From Ariolimax columbianus (lineage: Eukaryota > Mollusca > Gastropoda > Stylommatophora > Arionidae), in assembly GCA_036924085.1 (NCBI GenBank), contig JAVGWX010000002.1, positions 158,059,674 through 158,123,673 on the forward strand: a DNA stretch of 64,000 nt, given 5' to 3'. Numbering within the stretch: the stretch's first letter is position 1; the number at the start of each line of letters is the position of its first letter. The notes beneath the pieces are model-generated. The model worked only from the letters and a program-made list of their open reading frames with translations, did no database searches and was not told the DNA's origin. The position numbers and the translations under genes were made by a program. Below are positions 1 through 9,514 of the stretch, piece by piece.

Positions 1-215
1 GTGCGTGTGTGTATGTATGTTTGTATATATGTGCGTGTGTGTGCGTGTGTGTATGTTTGTATATATGTGCGTGTATGTATGTATGTATGTATATTTGTGC
101 GTATGTGTGCATGTGTCCATTTATGTGTGTAGTGTGTGGGGGTAGAGTATTTATGGATCGTGGGGACGGGGCCGGTGGTGGTGTATGTTCATGTGGTGTG
201 TTTATTGTATATATA
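1..215. repeat. GT-rich microsatellite
   Basis: Degenerate TGTG, TGTA and TGCG repeats fill this stretch. The open frame across it is Cys/Val/Tyr-rich because of the repeat and is not a gene. Confidence 0.9.
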
Positions 216-985
216 TTATAAGATTATGTATTAGGGCCACACATACTGTTGTCGAGGATGAAATCAGCCCACCCCATATATTCCACAGTCAACCACAAGA
301 AAGCTAAATTTGATCAAATAAATTCTGTCTGGTTGGGTTTTTATTTACAAACCTTGATGAAAGTTGAATTGTATCTGCGTGAGATCTGGCTGGTGTCTAC
401 AATTTCTACCTGGCATTGTCTGGGGACGTTGATGCGACAGACATGCCTGATTGGATTAAGGGGTGTTCGAAAATGTTGACTTGTTTGGCTCCAGTTTCCA
501 ATGAGAAATATATATTTATTAAGCTGAGGTTGTCTGAAGTGGATAATGATAGAACGGGAGACGAATAAGTGCTGAACGTAGAGACGTAAACGAGGTGACA
601 TGTGAGAGACCACTCTAGCGCAGACTACTCACCAACTCATGTGCTCACATTTCGCCATCACCACAGACAAAAAGCCCACCGAGTGGAGAGTAGCTATTTC
701 AGTTGTAAATAAAAATTGCACTAGAACGATTTCGTCAAATCAAATGCTGGAGTTCTTCGAGTTTGCGTTCCAACAGACGAGGCTCAACCCTTGACACAAT
801 GGTAGCTGTTTTGGGGACGTAGCCAACACCTCAGCTACTCCACATGATGATGAGCATCCTGCTGGGTGATGTGAGTCCACTTTCAGGGACCCACCGTAGT
901 GGTTACGAATGGGTCCTAGGCTCGATCTGTAGTGAAAATGCAAATTACATTTCAGACAGGTTCCTGTCATTTTATGCCACACTCA
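216..985. other. No recognisable feature
   Basis: About 770 bases of ordinary composition. The open frames are under 100 codons and resemble no family I know. I see no repeat, RNA gene or retrotransposon motif. Confidence 0.6.
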
Positions 986-1092
986 GCCTGATGATTGCCT
1001 ACTGATGATTGTCTACTGAAGATTGCCTACTGAAGATTGCCAACTGATGATTGCCTACTGATGATTCCCTACTGAAGATTGCCTACTCATGG
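986..1092. repeat. 14-bp tandem repeat
   Basis: About seven degenerate copies of a 14-bp unit with core GATTGCCTACTGAA or GATGATTGCCTACT. It lies just upstream of the first recognisable LINE endonuclease residues and may sit inside that relic. Confidence 0.8.
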
Positions 1093-1211
1093 TATTGCCA
1101 TTTGAGAATTCACTGCTGCACGTGTATCTCTAACGATCGAAAGACTTGGAAGGATCTCGATTACATCCTCGTGATATGACTCGATCATATCCTCGCGAGA
1201 AGGCTCAATCG

Positions 1212-1566
1212 AAGATGCTGAGCAGCGCATGAGCTGCAGCGATCAGCGACGCATAGCTGACTGCTAGCATCAAAGCCAGCAAATCATAGCTGCCAAGACC
1301 CTTCTACACCTCCACGCGCTGATCCCGGATAACAGACTGCAACAGAGCAAACTAGCTAAAGAGAAGGGATCGAAGAAGGAATACTAACCATGTACTACAA
1401 AAATGCTTGATGAAGTTGGATGTGTTGGACAAAAAGGTGCAAATATCGCAGTCAAGCTGTAAACTACGATAACGCATTCTGTTATCTGGACTACATTCTT
1501 CTACTTAAGCCCTTTTCAGGGTTTGGTAGCGGGAGATTGAGAATAGACGAAGACAAGCCAAGAAGG
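1212..1566 (+). mobile_element. SINE-like dispersed element, copy 1
   Basis: This stretch aligns by eye with 52316-52692 over nearly its whole length (shared blocks include GCAAATATCGCAG, AAGCTGTAAACTACGA, CTTAAGCCC and AGGGTTTGGTAG). Both end in GAGATTGAGAA followed by an ACGAAG-type tail. It interrupts the endonuclease frame of LINE relic 1 and is flanked by an imperfect 32-bp direct repeat at 1180-1211 and 1567-1598 (27 of 32 identical by my count), which looks like a target-site duplication. I could not identify clear pol III A and B boxes, so SINE is an inference; a LINE fragment is the alternative. Confidence 0.65.
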
Positions 1567-1785
1567 CTCGATTACATCCTCGCGAGAAGATTCGATCGGG
1601 TGACTTCGACAAAGGGTCATTCGAGCGCGGAGGCCCCGGCCAGCACTGACAATTTTCTGCTGATGATAACATACTCCATCAGCCAATTTGTCCTTCCTAA
1701 ACCTTGGCTGATCCAAAGGTACAATGTTCAGCTTCTTAAGGCTAACCTAAGTGTCGCGAAGAAGTACGCCGATGCAGTCATGTGA
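1564..1785 (+). pseudogene. LINE relic 1: endonuclease C-terminus and linker
   Basis: The frame reads LDYILARRFDRV, then about 20 residues on a TDNFLL stretch, then RYNVQLLKANL. In non-LTR elements the endonuclease ends with a conserved LDYILVRR-type strand followed by an (S/T)DH motif; here the His of that motif is Asn, which removes a catalytic residue. An open frame starting at 1420 begins inside the SINE-like insert and runs into this segment, so its apparent start is an artefact of the insertion. Confidence 0.7.
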
Positions 1786-2139
1786 AACTTCGCCGTGGCG
1801 GACCATCCACCCGACGACCCAGAGACAGCATATGCCGTCACAAAGAATGCTCGTGCGAGGCCGTCAGGCTAATCAGTGGCCGAATGACGGCAAAGCATGA
1901 GTAATGGCTTTCCGATACCTAGTTTGGCACACTTGAAAAGAACTCAGCCAGGCATCTCAACGACCATACGGAAAGCTAATGGCTAAAAGACCAACTCCGC
2001 ACGACTGCCAAACCAGACAAGGGATGGTTTTTCAACGAAATTGCTGACTAGTTCGAAGATGGTCTCAGATCTTACGACCTCAGACCCACATTTCAGGCTA
2101 ACAGGCTCTTTTGTCATGGAGACACGCAGATCGAACACA

Positions 2140-2640
2140 AATTGAGATTATCAAAAATTCCGACGGCTCCTTGTGCTCGTCATACGAGACGGAAGCGAAC
2201 TCATGGAAGGAGCACTACACGCATTGTCTACCCACCGACAACGACAGGCTCTAATCTGACCGCTGAATCTCTGCATCCTCCACCGGACACGGAAATACCA
2301 ACGTCGGATCCCTCCCCCCGCACCCCCTCCCCCCTCAAAATATAGCTGAAGTCCTTGACCCTATCCGAAAAACCCCACGGAGCTGTTCAAACGTGCCATC
2401 GACCCGGTCAGCTCTGCCCTCCGTCACCTCATATTTCAACAGGTATGGAGGGCGGGACACGTCCTGGCCGACTGGCGCGTGATGCATTCATCGTCTCCCT
2501 GTACAATGGCAAGAGTAGTCGCACAGACTGCAGTAACCACAGGCCTATAACACTACGTCCAGGGAAAGGTGTTTGCCCACGTCCTACTGGCTAGACTCAA
2601 GCCCACACTTGAGCAAAAAACGTCTGGCTCCCCCCCCCAC
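2140..2640 (+). pseudogene. LINE relic 1: linker and RT fingers
   Basis: Across two or three frames the text reads as a LINE linker (NSDGSLCSSYETEANSWKEH, then a proline-rich stretch) followed by LRHLIFQQVWRAGHVLADW, which matches the usual block before RT motif 1 (family form: ...W..G.VP.DW). It continues through NHRPITL and GKVFAHVLLARLKPTLEQK. Frameshifts lie near 2345 and 2550. The reading breaks off near 2630 in a C-rich run, immediately before the tandem array. Confidence 0.75.
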
Positions 2641-2661
2641 CCGATTGTTCTACAACATGCT

Positions 2662-3277
2662 CTGCCCAGCCTTGCTCTGCTCATCCTCGCTCTGCCCATC
2701 CTCGCTCTGCCCATCCTCGCTCTGCCCATCCTCGCTCTGCCCATCCTTGCTCTGCTTTGCCCATCATTGCTCTGACCATCCTCGCTCTGCCCATCCTTGC
2801 TCTGCTTTGCCCATCATTGCTCTGACCATCCTTGCTCTGCCCATCCTCGCTCTGCTCATCCTCGCTCTGCCCATCCTCGCTCTGACCATCCTCGCTCTGA
2901 CCATCCTCGCTCTGCTCATCCTCGCTCTGCTCATCCTCGCTCTGACCATCCTCGCTCTGCCCATCCTTGCTCTGCTTTGCCCATCATTGCTCTGACCATC
3001 CTCGCTCTGCCCATCCTCGCTCTGCCCATCCTTGCTCTGCCCATCCTTGCTCTGTCCATCCTCGCTCTGCCCATCCTTGCTCTGCTTTGCCCATCACTGC
3101 TCTGACCATCCTCGCTCTGCCAATCCTCGCTCTGCCCATCCTTGCTCTGCTTTGCCCATCATTGCTCTGACCATCCTCGCTCTGCTCTTCCTCGCTCTGC
3201 TCTTCCTCGCTCTGCCCATCCTCGCTCTGCTCATCCTCGCTCTGCCCATCCTTGATCTGCCCATCCTTGCTAAACGT
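2662..3277 (+). repeat. 15-bp minisatellite inside RT (encodes ILALP)
   Basis: About 40 copies of a 15-bp unit (CTCGCTCTGCCCATC and variants such as GACCATC and CTTGCTCTGCTTTG). In the frame of the surrounding RT the unit reads ILALP or LILAL. At this place related RTs carry an ILALRLL-like helix, and the RT text resumes after the array with KRYRGYDRPLYA. The array therefore looks like in-place amplification of RT codons. Both strands show 60-140-codon open frames only because 15 is a multiple of 3. Confidence 0.9.
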
Positions 3278-3542
3278 TACCGCGGCTACGATCGGCCATT
3301 GTATGCGTCAGACGTGGACAAAAGTCTCTTTCGACTCAGTTGAGATGGCGGCTCTATAGAAAGCCCTTCAGGGATAGTCACCCCGCCCCCTTTATAAATC
3401 TGATCAAAGTGCTACACAATGACACCGGTATCAGAATTGGACTGGGTGGTTCTCTCTCTATCTCTCTCTTTCGCTCTCTCTCTCTCTCTAAATCTGATAT
3501 AAGTGCTACACAATGACACCGGTATCAGAATTAGACTGGGTG

Positions 3543-3592
<50 letters not shown>

Positions 3593-3770
3593 GGACAAAT
3601 TCCCCATGACTATGGGTGTCAGACATGGCTGTGTTCTTGCCTCCGACCTATTCTGCCGGACCGTGGACTGGCCCCTACTCCGTCTCAGCGTATACCAAGA
3701 GAGTATCTCTATGGACCAGACAAAGATCATCGATGTCGCATGCGCAGACGACATATCCCAGTAGTGCTCT
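3278..3770 (+). pseudogene. LINE relic 1: RT palm with CADD
   Basis: Directly after the array comes KRYRGYDRPLYASDVDKS, equivalent to the RT motif A region (family: ...RPLYVAYVDIKSAFDS), with the frame lost within it. Then LIKVLHNDTGIRI (family: LI..LH..T..RV), and after a CT microsatellite GVRHGCVLASDLFCRTVDW (motif B; normal Gln of GVRQGC replaced by His) and DVACADDIS (motif C, with Cys in place of the usual Tyr or Phe before ADD). It is clearly decayed. Confidence 0.8.
3398..3592 (+). repeat. Two-copy duplication with CT microsatellite inside RT
   Basis: A segment beginning AAATCTGAT and including CTACACAATGACACCGG occurs twice (near 3395-3480 and 3488-3590), each copy ending in a (TC)n run. 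The second run is uninterrupted for about 45 bases. This is a tandem duplication within the RT relic. Confidence 0.85.
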
Positions 3771-4210
3771 CCAGAAATCCTAACAGCGGAACCTCCTTTC
3801 TGGGCTTGTCGATATCCTTTGCGAAAACCAAAGTTCAGAATCTCATTTCTGATAAATACTTCAGGGCATTGAAACCCAAGGTCACACGGCGGAAGGCATC
3901 ACATAGTTACCTCTCTGGACAGAATGATCCCATCTGATTGGCGCAGCGGTCACGACATGTCAAGGCAGATCAGTCTAGATGTATCTCTTATGCATTACCT
4001 TCGCCGTGTATGCACTAACGACTATATCTCCCTTACAACAAAGATCCCCATTTACCATTATAATGTTTCCAGTCCTCACGTACGACTCTGAAGCAGAGAC
4101 GTTACTTAGACATGATAGATCAAGACTAGAGACATGGAATCGCGCTGCAGTAGGCTGTAGATGTGACGGATCTATGCAACGGGCTTCATTGGGCCTAAGC
4201 GAACCTACTG
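3771..4210 (+). pseudogene. LINE relic 1: region after the RT palm
   Basis: LGLSISFAKTKVQNL matches the block after motif C in this LINE type (family: LGL.VSW.KTKVQ). FPVLTYDSEAETLLRHDR followed by RLETWN matches the later VLPVLTYGSEAWTL block. The two are separated by about 200 bases without clear homology, and the frame is lost after about 4180. Confidence 0.65.
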
Positions 4211-4725
4211 ACTTGGGTTGAACTGAATAAGACCACTGTAATCTGCAAAGTTTCTAGAGTGAAGCCTAGGTGGAACAGAATAGCTCGAGTGTACCATCCA
4301 GGTATGTTGTTAAAGTCGACTAAAGAGTGTCGTGGATAGAGCTAACAACATCATAATGCAAACCCACTTCCATCGAAGCCTCTCTGTTAGTGCTCCAATA
4401 CAAGATTGATGTCGACGGTCCGATCTAGTGGTGGTGACTCTATGCTTCACATCGAGCGATAAGGAGTGTCAGTCAACCATTCAAGTCTATCTTTAAAGTC
4501 TATTATAGAAGTTTATTTATGGGACTAGCAACATCTTCTTGTCAAACGAACGACAAGGAAAACCACCACTACAAGATCTGAGAAAAGTCCTTTCATCTAC
4601 GATTTATGTAAGAGGGCCAACTATAGTTGCGTCACCATGCTTTGTTGGGAGCGAATATGAATGAAGAAGACCATGCGCACAGAAGAGAGGTATACAAGTG
4701 GGACAACTTCGTCCTTCGCTGATGG
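4211..4725. other. No recognisable feature
   Basis: Ordinary composition with no open frame of note and no repeat seen. It could be the 3' end of LINE relic 1, but I cannot support that. Confidence 0.5.
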
Positions 4726-5200
4726 TAGGAAGAGGAGAGGAAGGAGAAACAAGGCACGAGAGGCAGAGAGAAAGAAAGAGAGATAGAGAGAGAAGGAGAG
4801 AGGTAGTGTATAATAAAAACAGAGAGAATAACAAAGAAAGAATGAGGTAGATAGGTGATGATAAAGAGAGAAACAGGGCGTGAGATAATAACAGAGAGAT
4901 AAAAAGAGATGAAGTAATAAGGATAAATGAAGCAATTAAGGGAATGATAATATAACAGAAGGAGATATAAGACGGTCACTAGAACATGATAACGACAGAC
5001 AGAGAGAGAGAAAGAGAGAGAGAGAATGAGAAAGAGAGACATACATAGATAATAATAAAGACAGAGAAAGATTGAGAGATGGAATGGTTAAGAGAAAGAG
5101 AGCACATGAAAAAGAGAGAATGACAATAGAATGAATAAAGTGAAATAGAGAAAGAGGTAGATCTATAGAGAGAAAGTGAAACTAAGAGGCGATGAAAGAT
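4726..5200. repeat. GA-rich low-complexity tract
   Basis: A purine-rich stretch on the + strand (GAGAGA, AAAGAGAG, GATAATAA). The minus-strand Ser/Leu-rich frames across it come from composition. Confidence 0.85.
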
Positions 5201-5394
5201 CTGAGCTCCTTACAGTATGAAGCAATGCTAGCGTGGAAATGGAAAGATCGAAAGAGGATTAGCAGGAGGCAGAAGACGGAGCATGAATGAAGGAATGGAA
5301 GGAGGATTTTGGATAAGATTGAGAAATGGAATTTAGAGAAGAGCATATAGGATTAGTCCAGCTTCTATGATCTTCTCCCAGGTTTCTGGCGTTT

Positions 5395-5622
5395 GGATGT
5401 GTCTGTCTACGTGTCCTTTGGATTGGTCTGTCTACGTGTCCTTTGGATAGGTCGGTCTTCATTGTTTTTCAATGTTTGTCTACATTGTTTTTCGATGTGT
5501 TTGTCTACATTGTTATTCAATATGTTTGTCTACATTGTTTTTTTATGTGTTTATCTACATTGTTTTTCTATTTGTTTATCTACATTATTTTTCTATGTGT
5601 TTATCTACATTGCATTTTGGTA
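5395..5622 (-). repeat. 24/25-bp minisatellite in LINE B C-terminus
   Basis: Two to three 24/25-bp copies with GTCTGTCTACGTGTCC are followed by about seven 25-bp copies with GTTTGTCTACATTGTTTTTC. On the minus strand the unit reads NVDKHIEKQC, just after WGTDKMTV, where LINE A has CPTYEDQRE. This suggests amplification of LINE codons, but identity is weak. Confidence 0.75.
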
Positions 5623-5890
5623 CAGTCATTTTGTCAGTTCCCCAGACACATCCTTCTGTATGTTTTATCCTTAGTTCGTTGAACAGATAGTATATGAGTC
5701 TGTTGTGGCCTTTGTGGGGTCTAAAGATTACCAGCTGCTCACCTCTGTTGACCTGCTAATATGCGTCATGTGGTTGACGACTTGTGTGCCCTGCCTCCCA
5801 CTTGTTTCTGTATCTACACCGGGTAAACCTCTTGGCCTCTTCATACGTTATACTTCCATCAGGTTTAGGTAACTTTCAACCTTCTCTTGA

Positions 5891-5968
5891 CAGCCTGTCA
5901 GCCTCTTCATTGCCCAAAATATTATAATGCAGCCTGTCAGCCTCTTCATTGCCCAAAATATTATAATG
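5891..5968 (-). repeat. 39-bp unit duplicated once within LINE B RNase H
   Basis: The sequence from 5891 to 5929 is repeated at 5930-5968 with no difference that I can see. It covers the HYNILGNEEADRL codons of LINE B. It is a two-copy tandem duplication, an early stage of what the larger arrays show. Confidence 0.9.
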
Positions 5969-6143
5969 CGATATAATCCAGTGTATCACAACTCTCTTGA
6001 ACTGGTGATACAGTTTATAGAGTATCACTCTTAGTTTCCTAAGGTGTGAAATTTCCTGCCCAACCCCAGTGCCACAGACAGCTCGTCTGTGAATAGTGCC
6101 ACATGTCTCTCTGCGCTTTCATTTGTCCTGAGAGTTTCTGCGG

Positions 6144-6405
6144 CAGTTTTCGATGTCTCTGCCTCTGCTCTCGTTACTCGACAGTTTTCAATGTCTCTGT
6201 CTTGCCCTGGTTACTCAACAGTTTTCAATGTCTCTGCCTTACCCTGGTTACTCAACAGTTTTCAATGTCTCTGCCTTGCTCTAGTAACTCAACAGTTTTC
6301 AATGTCTCTGCCTTGCTCTGGTAACTCGACAGGTTTTCGATGCCTTTGCCTCTGCTCTGGTAACTCGACAGTTTTCCAAGCACTACAGATAGATGTCTTT
6401 GATGT
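6144..6405 (-). repeat. 37-bp minisatellite inside LINE B RNase H
   Basis: About seven copies with spacing 38, 37, 37, 37, 37 and 39 (CAGTTTTC at 6144, 6182, 6219, 6256, 6293; variants at 6330 and 6369). On the minus strand one unit reads YQSKAETLKTV, equivalent to the RNase H helix that in LINE A reads LRAEAKALRAAV. The array sits between the YVDGS and NEEAD motifs, exactly where that helix belongs. 37 is not a multiple of 3, so the amplification did not preserve a protein. Confidence 0.85.
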
Positions 6406-6697
6406 ACTTTTCTTTAGGCTCTAAAAGACACCGTTATTCTCTGTTGCGGTTGATGCTGATCCATCTACATATGTCCATATGTTCTATATGTGTTTTAGAG
6501 TTATCCTTCTTCTTTCTGTGTCTGTGTGTCTGCTCTTTCTTCACAATGGCGGGAATGTTTTCTCTCAGCTCTGAGAAGCGCTGTTTTATCCACGCGGGAA
6601 GCATATATGCAGTTTGCATATGTCTTTTTTGTGATGTGTCATTGACAGGATATGTTGTCCACTTTTCTTTCACTGGTGCCACAAAGTTGCTCCGCTT

Positions 6698-6709
6698 GAG
6701 CGCCTTTTC
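6698..6709. repeat. Target-site duplication, left copy (12 bp)
   Basis: GAGCGCCTTTTC, identical to 9538-9549. Removing 6710-9549 (LINE A plus one copy) restores a continuous LINE B reading (minus strand INDIGKGA then LKRSNF), matching LINE A's own LNNLGNG then KLKRRNF at the same place. Confidence 0.9.
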
Positions 6710-6712
6710 AAA

Positions 6713-7084
6713 AACTATAAGCCCTATTGGAACGATGAGTTACAGAAAGCGGAAGATGCAGTAACAAATGCTAGGAACATGGCAGAGCGAGAACAATCTA
6801 TGGAGGCAAACATCGCCCTCAAAGCCGCCACGGCGAAATACAAATACACTCTCAAGCAAACAGCAAGAGAAAGCTGGAAAAAAAAAACGGAAAGCCTAAA
6901 AATGGACAAAGACGGGAAAAAGCTATGGAAGCTAGTCAGAACCATGAACGACGAAACCCCGTCAAATAAACAAATTACCATCAAGCAGGGCGAAAACTTG
7001 CTCACAAGTAAGAAAGCCGCAAACGCTTTTGTCGATCACTATGCCAGAGCAAACCACATCGAGGTCCCTGCATTTAGACATTAG
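6713..7084 (+). pseudogene. LINE A: endonuclease-RT linker (partial)
   Basis: The frame is open from the element's first bases: YWNDELQKAEDAVTNAR, then a lysine-rich charged stretch (ESWKKKTESL), LWKLVRTMNDE and ANAFVDHYA. This is the usual linker upstream of RT in RNase H-type LINEs (family form: ...KLWKLIRSL...AN.F..HY). The Met at 6779 is not a real start, because homologous residues precede it. The frame is lost near 7068-7080 by a single-base shift and continues in the 7029 frame (LDISEELNEHD). Confidence 0.8.
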
Positions 7085-8294
7085 CGAAGAGCTAAATGAG
7101 CACGACAACATCAATACGGCACCTAAAGAGCACATGATGGCCAAATTAACAATGAGCGAAATGGAAGAGGCTATGAGAACATTAAAGAAAAGGAAATCTC
7201 CCGGAAAAGACGGGATAACAAACGAAATGCTGATGGGGCTGGGCCAAACAGCGAAGAGGAAACTGCTATCGGTCCTGAACCAAAGCTGGAACAGGGGAAT
7301 TGTACCCCATGCATGGAAAGACGCAATACTGGTACCAGTACCAAAAACAGGAAAGGACAAAACAGATCCAAATGGAGACAGGCCCATCAGCCTACTGAGC
7401 TGTGTCGGCAAGCTGATGGAACGTATGATAAACACCAGACTGATGTGGCATCTGGAAGAAAAACGAATACTAATTCCACAGCAAGCCGGCTTTAGACAGC
7501 ACAGATCCACTGAGGACCAGGTCATCCTCATTGCCCAGGAGATAGAAGATGCCTACCAGGCACAGAAACACACAGTAGCTGTTTGGGTGGACCTGGAAAA
7601 GGCATTTGACAAAGTCTGGAAAGACGGACTTAGTGCCAAGCTAAGAAGAAGTGACGTTTGTGGGAAAATGTACAAGTGGATCAACCACTACCTCAAACAA
7701 AGAACGGCCAGAGTCCAAGTACAAGGGCAGATGAGCAAAAAGGTGACACTCGAGCAGGGAGTACCCCAAGGGGGAGTACTGTCACCCACACTCTTCCTGG
7801 TATATATAAACGACATTACAGAGAATATACCAAGGAGAGTCCATAGCTCAATGTTTGCAGACGATCTGGCTATGTGGACCTCTGAAAAGAATCTCACCAT
7901 AGCAAGAAATCGGATGCAGACGGCCCTAACATCGCTGGAACAGTGGGCGAACTCATGGCTGTTCAAAATAAACGAGGAGAAAACCACATGCACAATATTC
8001 TCGCTTTCATTGAAACCCCAAAATACCAAATTAAGTCTAAATGGCAAATTCCTGCAGCCAAACGACAACCCAACCTATCTGGGAGTCAAATTTGATCGGC
8101 GCATGACATGGAAAAGTCAGATTGAGAGAAACCGAATGAGAGCCAGAGAAAGAATGGCAATCATGAGGAAACTTGCTGGCATAAGCTGGGGAGCAGACGA
8201 AGGCATACTAAAGAAACTACACTGGAAGAGTGAGACCAGTTCTCGAGTATGGCATTGCGGCATGGACAACAGCAGCAAAGGCGAACTTCGATAA
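7029..8294 (+). CDS. LINE A reverse transcriptase (partial, frame lost at both ends)
   Basis: RNA-directed DNA polymerase domain of a non-LTR retrotransposon, which copies the element's own RNA at a nicked chromosomal site. Visible motifs in order: KSPGKDGITNEML near residue 57; PISLLSCVGKLMERMIN; AGFRQHRSTEDQV; motif A VDLEKAFDKVW (catalytic Asp codon at 7590-7592, residue 188); GVPQGGVLSPTLFLVYIND (motif B); motif C FADD at 7854-7865 (residues 276-279); EEKTTCTIFS and TYLGVKFDRRMTW. All catalytic aspartates are present. True homology enters at about 7068 from the upstream frame and leaves at about 8230 into the next frame, so the Met and the last 20 residues are not native. The ORF survives by chance in a dead copy. 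Confidence 0.75.
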   Translation: MSITMPEQTTSRSLHLDISEELNEHDNINTAPKEHMMAKLTMSEMEEAMRTLKKRKSPGKDGITNEMLMGLGQTAKRKLLSVLNQSWNRGIVPHAWKDAILVPVPKTGKDKTDPNGDRPISLLSCVGKLMERMINTRLMWHLEEKRILIPQQAGFRQHRSTEDQVILIAQEIEDAYQAQKHTVAVWVDLEKAFDKVWKDGLSAKLRRSDVCGKMYKWINHYLKQRTARVQVQGQMSKKVTLEQGVPQGGVLSPTLFLVYINDITENIPRRVHSSMFADDLAMWTSEKNLTIARNRMQTALTSLEQWANSWLFKINEEKTTCTIFSLSLKPQNTKLSLNGKFLQPNDNPTYLGVKFDRRMTWKSQIERNRMRARERMAIMRKLAGISWGADEGILKKLHWKSETSSRVWHCGMDNSSKGELR

Positions 8295-8925
8295 AGTTAG
8301 CAAACGTCAAAACCAAGCCATGAGAATTATAACAGGAGGCATGAAGTCAACGCCAATTGTAGAACTTGAAAAGATTACAAAACTGCAATCCATGACCGAT
8401 AGAAGAGACTGCAGAGCCCAGCTGCAGTCAGAGAAACTCCGAAGACTGACTGACCATCCAATGCACCAGAGACTAAACAATTTGGGAAATGGGAAACTAA
8501 AGCGGAGAAACTTTGCAGAAATAGCCAAAGCAAAGATGCACGAAGATCCCATAAACGCACTAACAACACCAAAACCCATCACTACTGTACGAAAACCTAC
8601 CTGGAGGCAGGATATATTTCAAAAGGTGGTAGAAAATATACTAGGTATTGAAAACAAAAACTGCCAGACTGAAAAAGAAAGGAGAGATACTACCCTAAGC
8701 TTCATATCGAAAAGCTACCCAAGCATGGACTGGACCCATGCATACACCGACGGCTCTGTAACAAACACTACACAGAACGGAGGGGCAGGAGCATTCCTGA
8801 ACCTACCAAATGGCAGACAAATAACACTGTCATTCGCTACAGGTAAGTACACAAGCAATTTAAGAGCGGAGGCAAAGGCACTGAGGGCGGCAGTGGAAGA
8901 AATGGTGACACACAATGAAAATTAA
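8230..8925 (+). pseudogene. LINE A: RT thumb and RNase H start
   Basis: Continues the RT after a frameshift: RPVLEYGIAAWTTAAKANFD, MRIITGGMKSTPIVELE, DHPMHQRLNNLGNGKLKRRN, then the RNase H domain beginning at YTDGSVTN (first catalytic Asp codon 8749-8751) and LRAEAKALRAAVEEM (catalytic Glu in the AEA helix). A stop at 8923-8925 interrupts it; the same frame then continues with VLLTDALAVVTAL (third RNase H Asp, near 8947) up to about 9060. Confidence 0.85.
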
Positions 8926-9062
8926 AGCCATATAGTCCTGCTTACAGATGCTCTCGCCGTAGTCACAGCGCTAAAAAGCCAGAAAAACACTGAGCTTAAT
9001 GACTTAAGAGCAGCACTCTGCAAACTGGGCCAGCAGTCCGCACCAAAAAGGGTAGTGGTACA

Positions 9063-9290
9063 GTGGGTCCGTCACACTGCAACATCCAAGGCAACGAGGA
9101 GGCAGACAGACTGGCAAAAGAAGGTGCAAGACTACCACAAACAGATACTAGTATGACGTACGAAGGTTCAAAACGGCTTATCAAAGCCAGATACATGACC
9201 AAATGGGAAACCGAACATACTGGTTACACCAAAAACGATGAAGAGAGCAGGTCGTTGTCTTCAGACTTCGCACTGGCCACAATAGACTGA
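9063..9290 (+). pseudogene. LINE A: RNase H C-terminal part
   Basis: After a frameshift near 9063 the text reads GPSHCNIQGNEEADRLAKEG, the last RNase H motif (family form: ..GH.G..GNE.AD.LA), then MTYEGSKRLIKARYMTKWE. The first residue is not a start. The frame is lost near 9255, where the homologous reading shifts to the 9258 frame. Confidence 0.85.
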
Positions 9291-9514
9291 GGTACCACCT
9301 ATTCAACAAATTGAAGATAGGTGGCACCGACGAATGCCCGTGCGGTACTGGTAAAATGACCGCTGAACATCTGCTGCAGAACTGCCCGACATACGAGGAT
9401 CAGAGAGAGCAGATGTGGCCATCACCAGTGGAACTGCAAGACAAGCTCTATGGCAGTGGCGACAGCCTCAGGATGACCGCCGCTTTTTTCGAAAAAATAA
9501 TGGTTACTGTCTGA
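9258..9514 (+). pseudogene. LINE A: Cys/His C-terminal domain
   Basis: SFRLRTGHNRLRYHLFNKLK, then ECPCGTGKMTAEHLLQNCP (a C-x-C...H-x4-C arrangement common at the C-terminus of RNase H-type LINEs; presumed nucleic-acid binding), then TAAFFEKIMVTV and a stop at 9512-9514. The 3' untranslated part is very short and ends with GTACGATGAAGAAGAAG. A 14-bp perfect palindrome of T6CGA6 lies at 9484-9497 within the last codons. Confidence 0.8.

Larger units (their letters stand above)
1100..4210 (+). mobile_element. LINE relic 1 (endonuclease + RT), split by a SINE-like insert and a minisatellite
   Basis: Broken non-LTR retrotransposon on the + strand. Conceptual translation in shifting frames gives, in order: the endonuclease end (NDRKTWKDLDYILV at 1132, LDYILARR again at 1567), the endonuclease-RT linker, RT fingers (GKVFAHVLLARLKPTLEQK near 2565-2625), RT palm (GVRHGCVLA near 3620; CADD at 3741-3752) and the region after the palm (KTKVQNL near 3825, FPVLTYDSEA near 4070). 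No RNase H is visible. The motif style fits CR1/L2-like elements, but the clade is an inference. Stops and frameshifts throughout show it is dead. It is interrupted at 1212-1566 by a SINE-like element and at 2662-3277 by a 15-bp array. Confidence 0.8.
5340..6709 (-). mobile_element. LINE B relic, 3' part (RNase H and C-terminus)
   Basis: Read on the minus strand from 6709 downwards this gives: LKRSNFVAPVKEKW, then YVDGSASTATEN (first RNase H catalytic Asp, near 6460), the helix YQSKAETLKTV (amplified, see repeat), WIISHYNILGNEEADRLSRE (near 5990-5880), DGSITYEEAKRFTRCRYRN, and HTEGCVWGTDKMTV (near 5650). Each block has its counterpart, in the same order, in LINE A: LKRRNF, YTDGS, LRAEAKALRAAV, NIQGNEEADRLAKE, TYEGSKRLIKARY and DECPCGTGKMTA. 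LINE B is thus the same kind of element (I/Jockey-group LINE with RNase H) but older and frameshifted. Its 5' continuation lies beyond LINE A at 9538-10260. Confidence 0.85.

Noticed and set aside
6962..7531. 189-codon minus frame as a gene
   Set aside because: Antisense of LINE A RT; no motif of its own.
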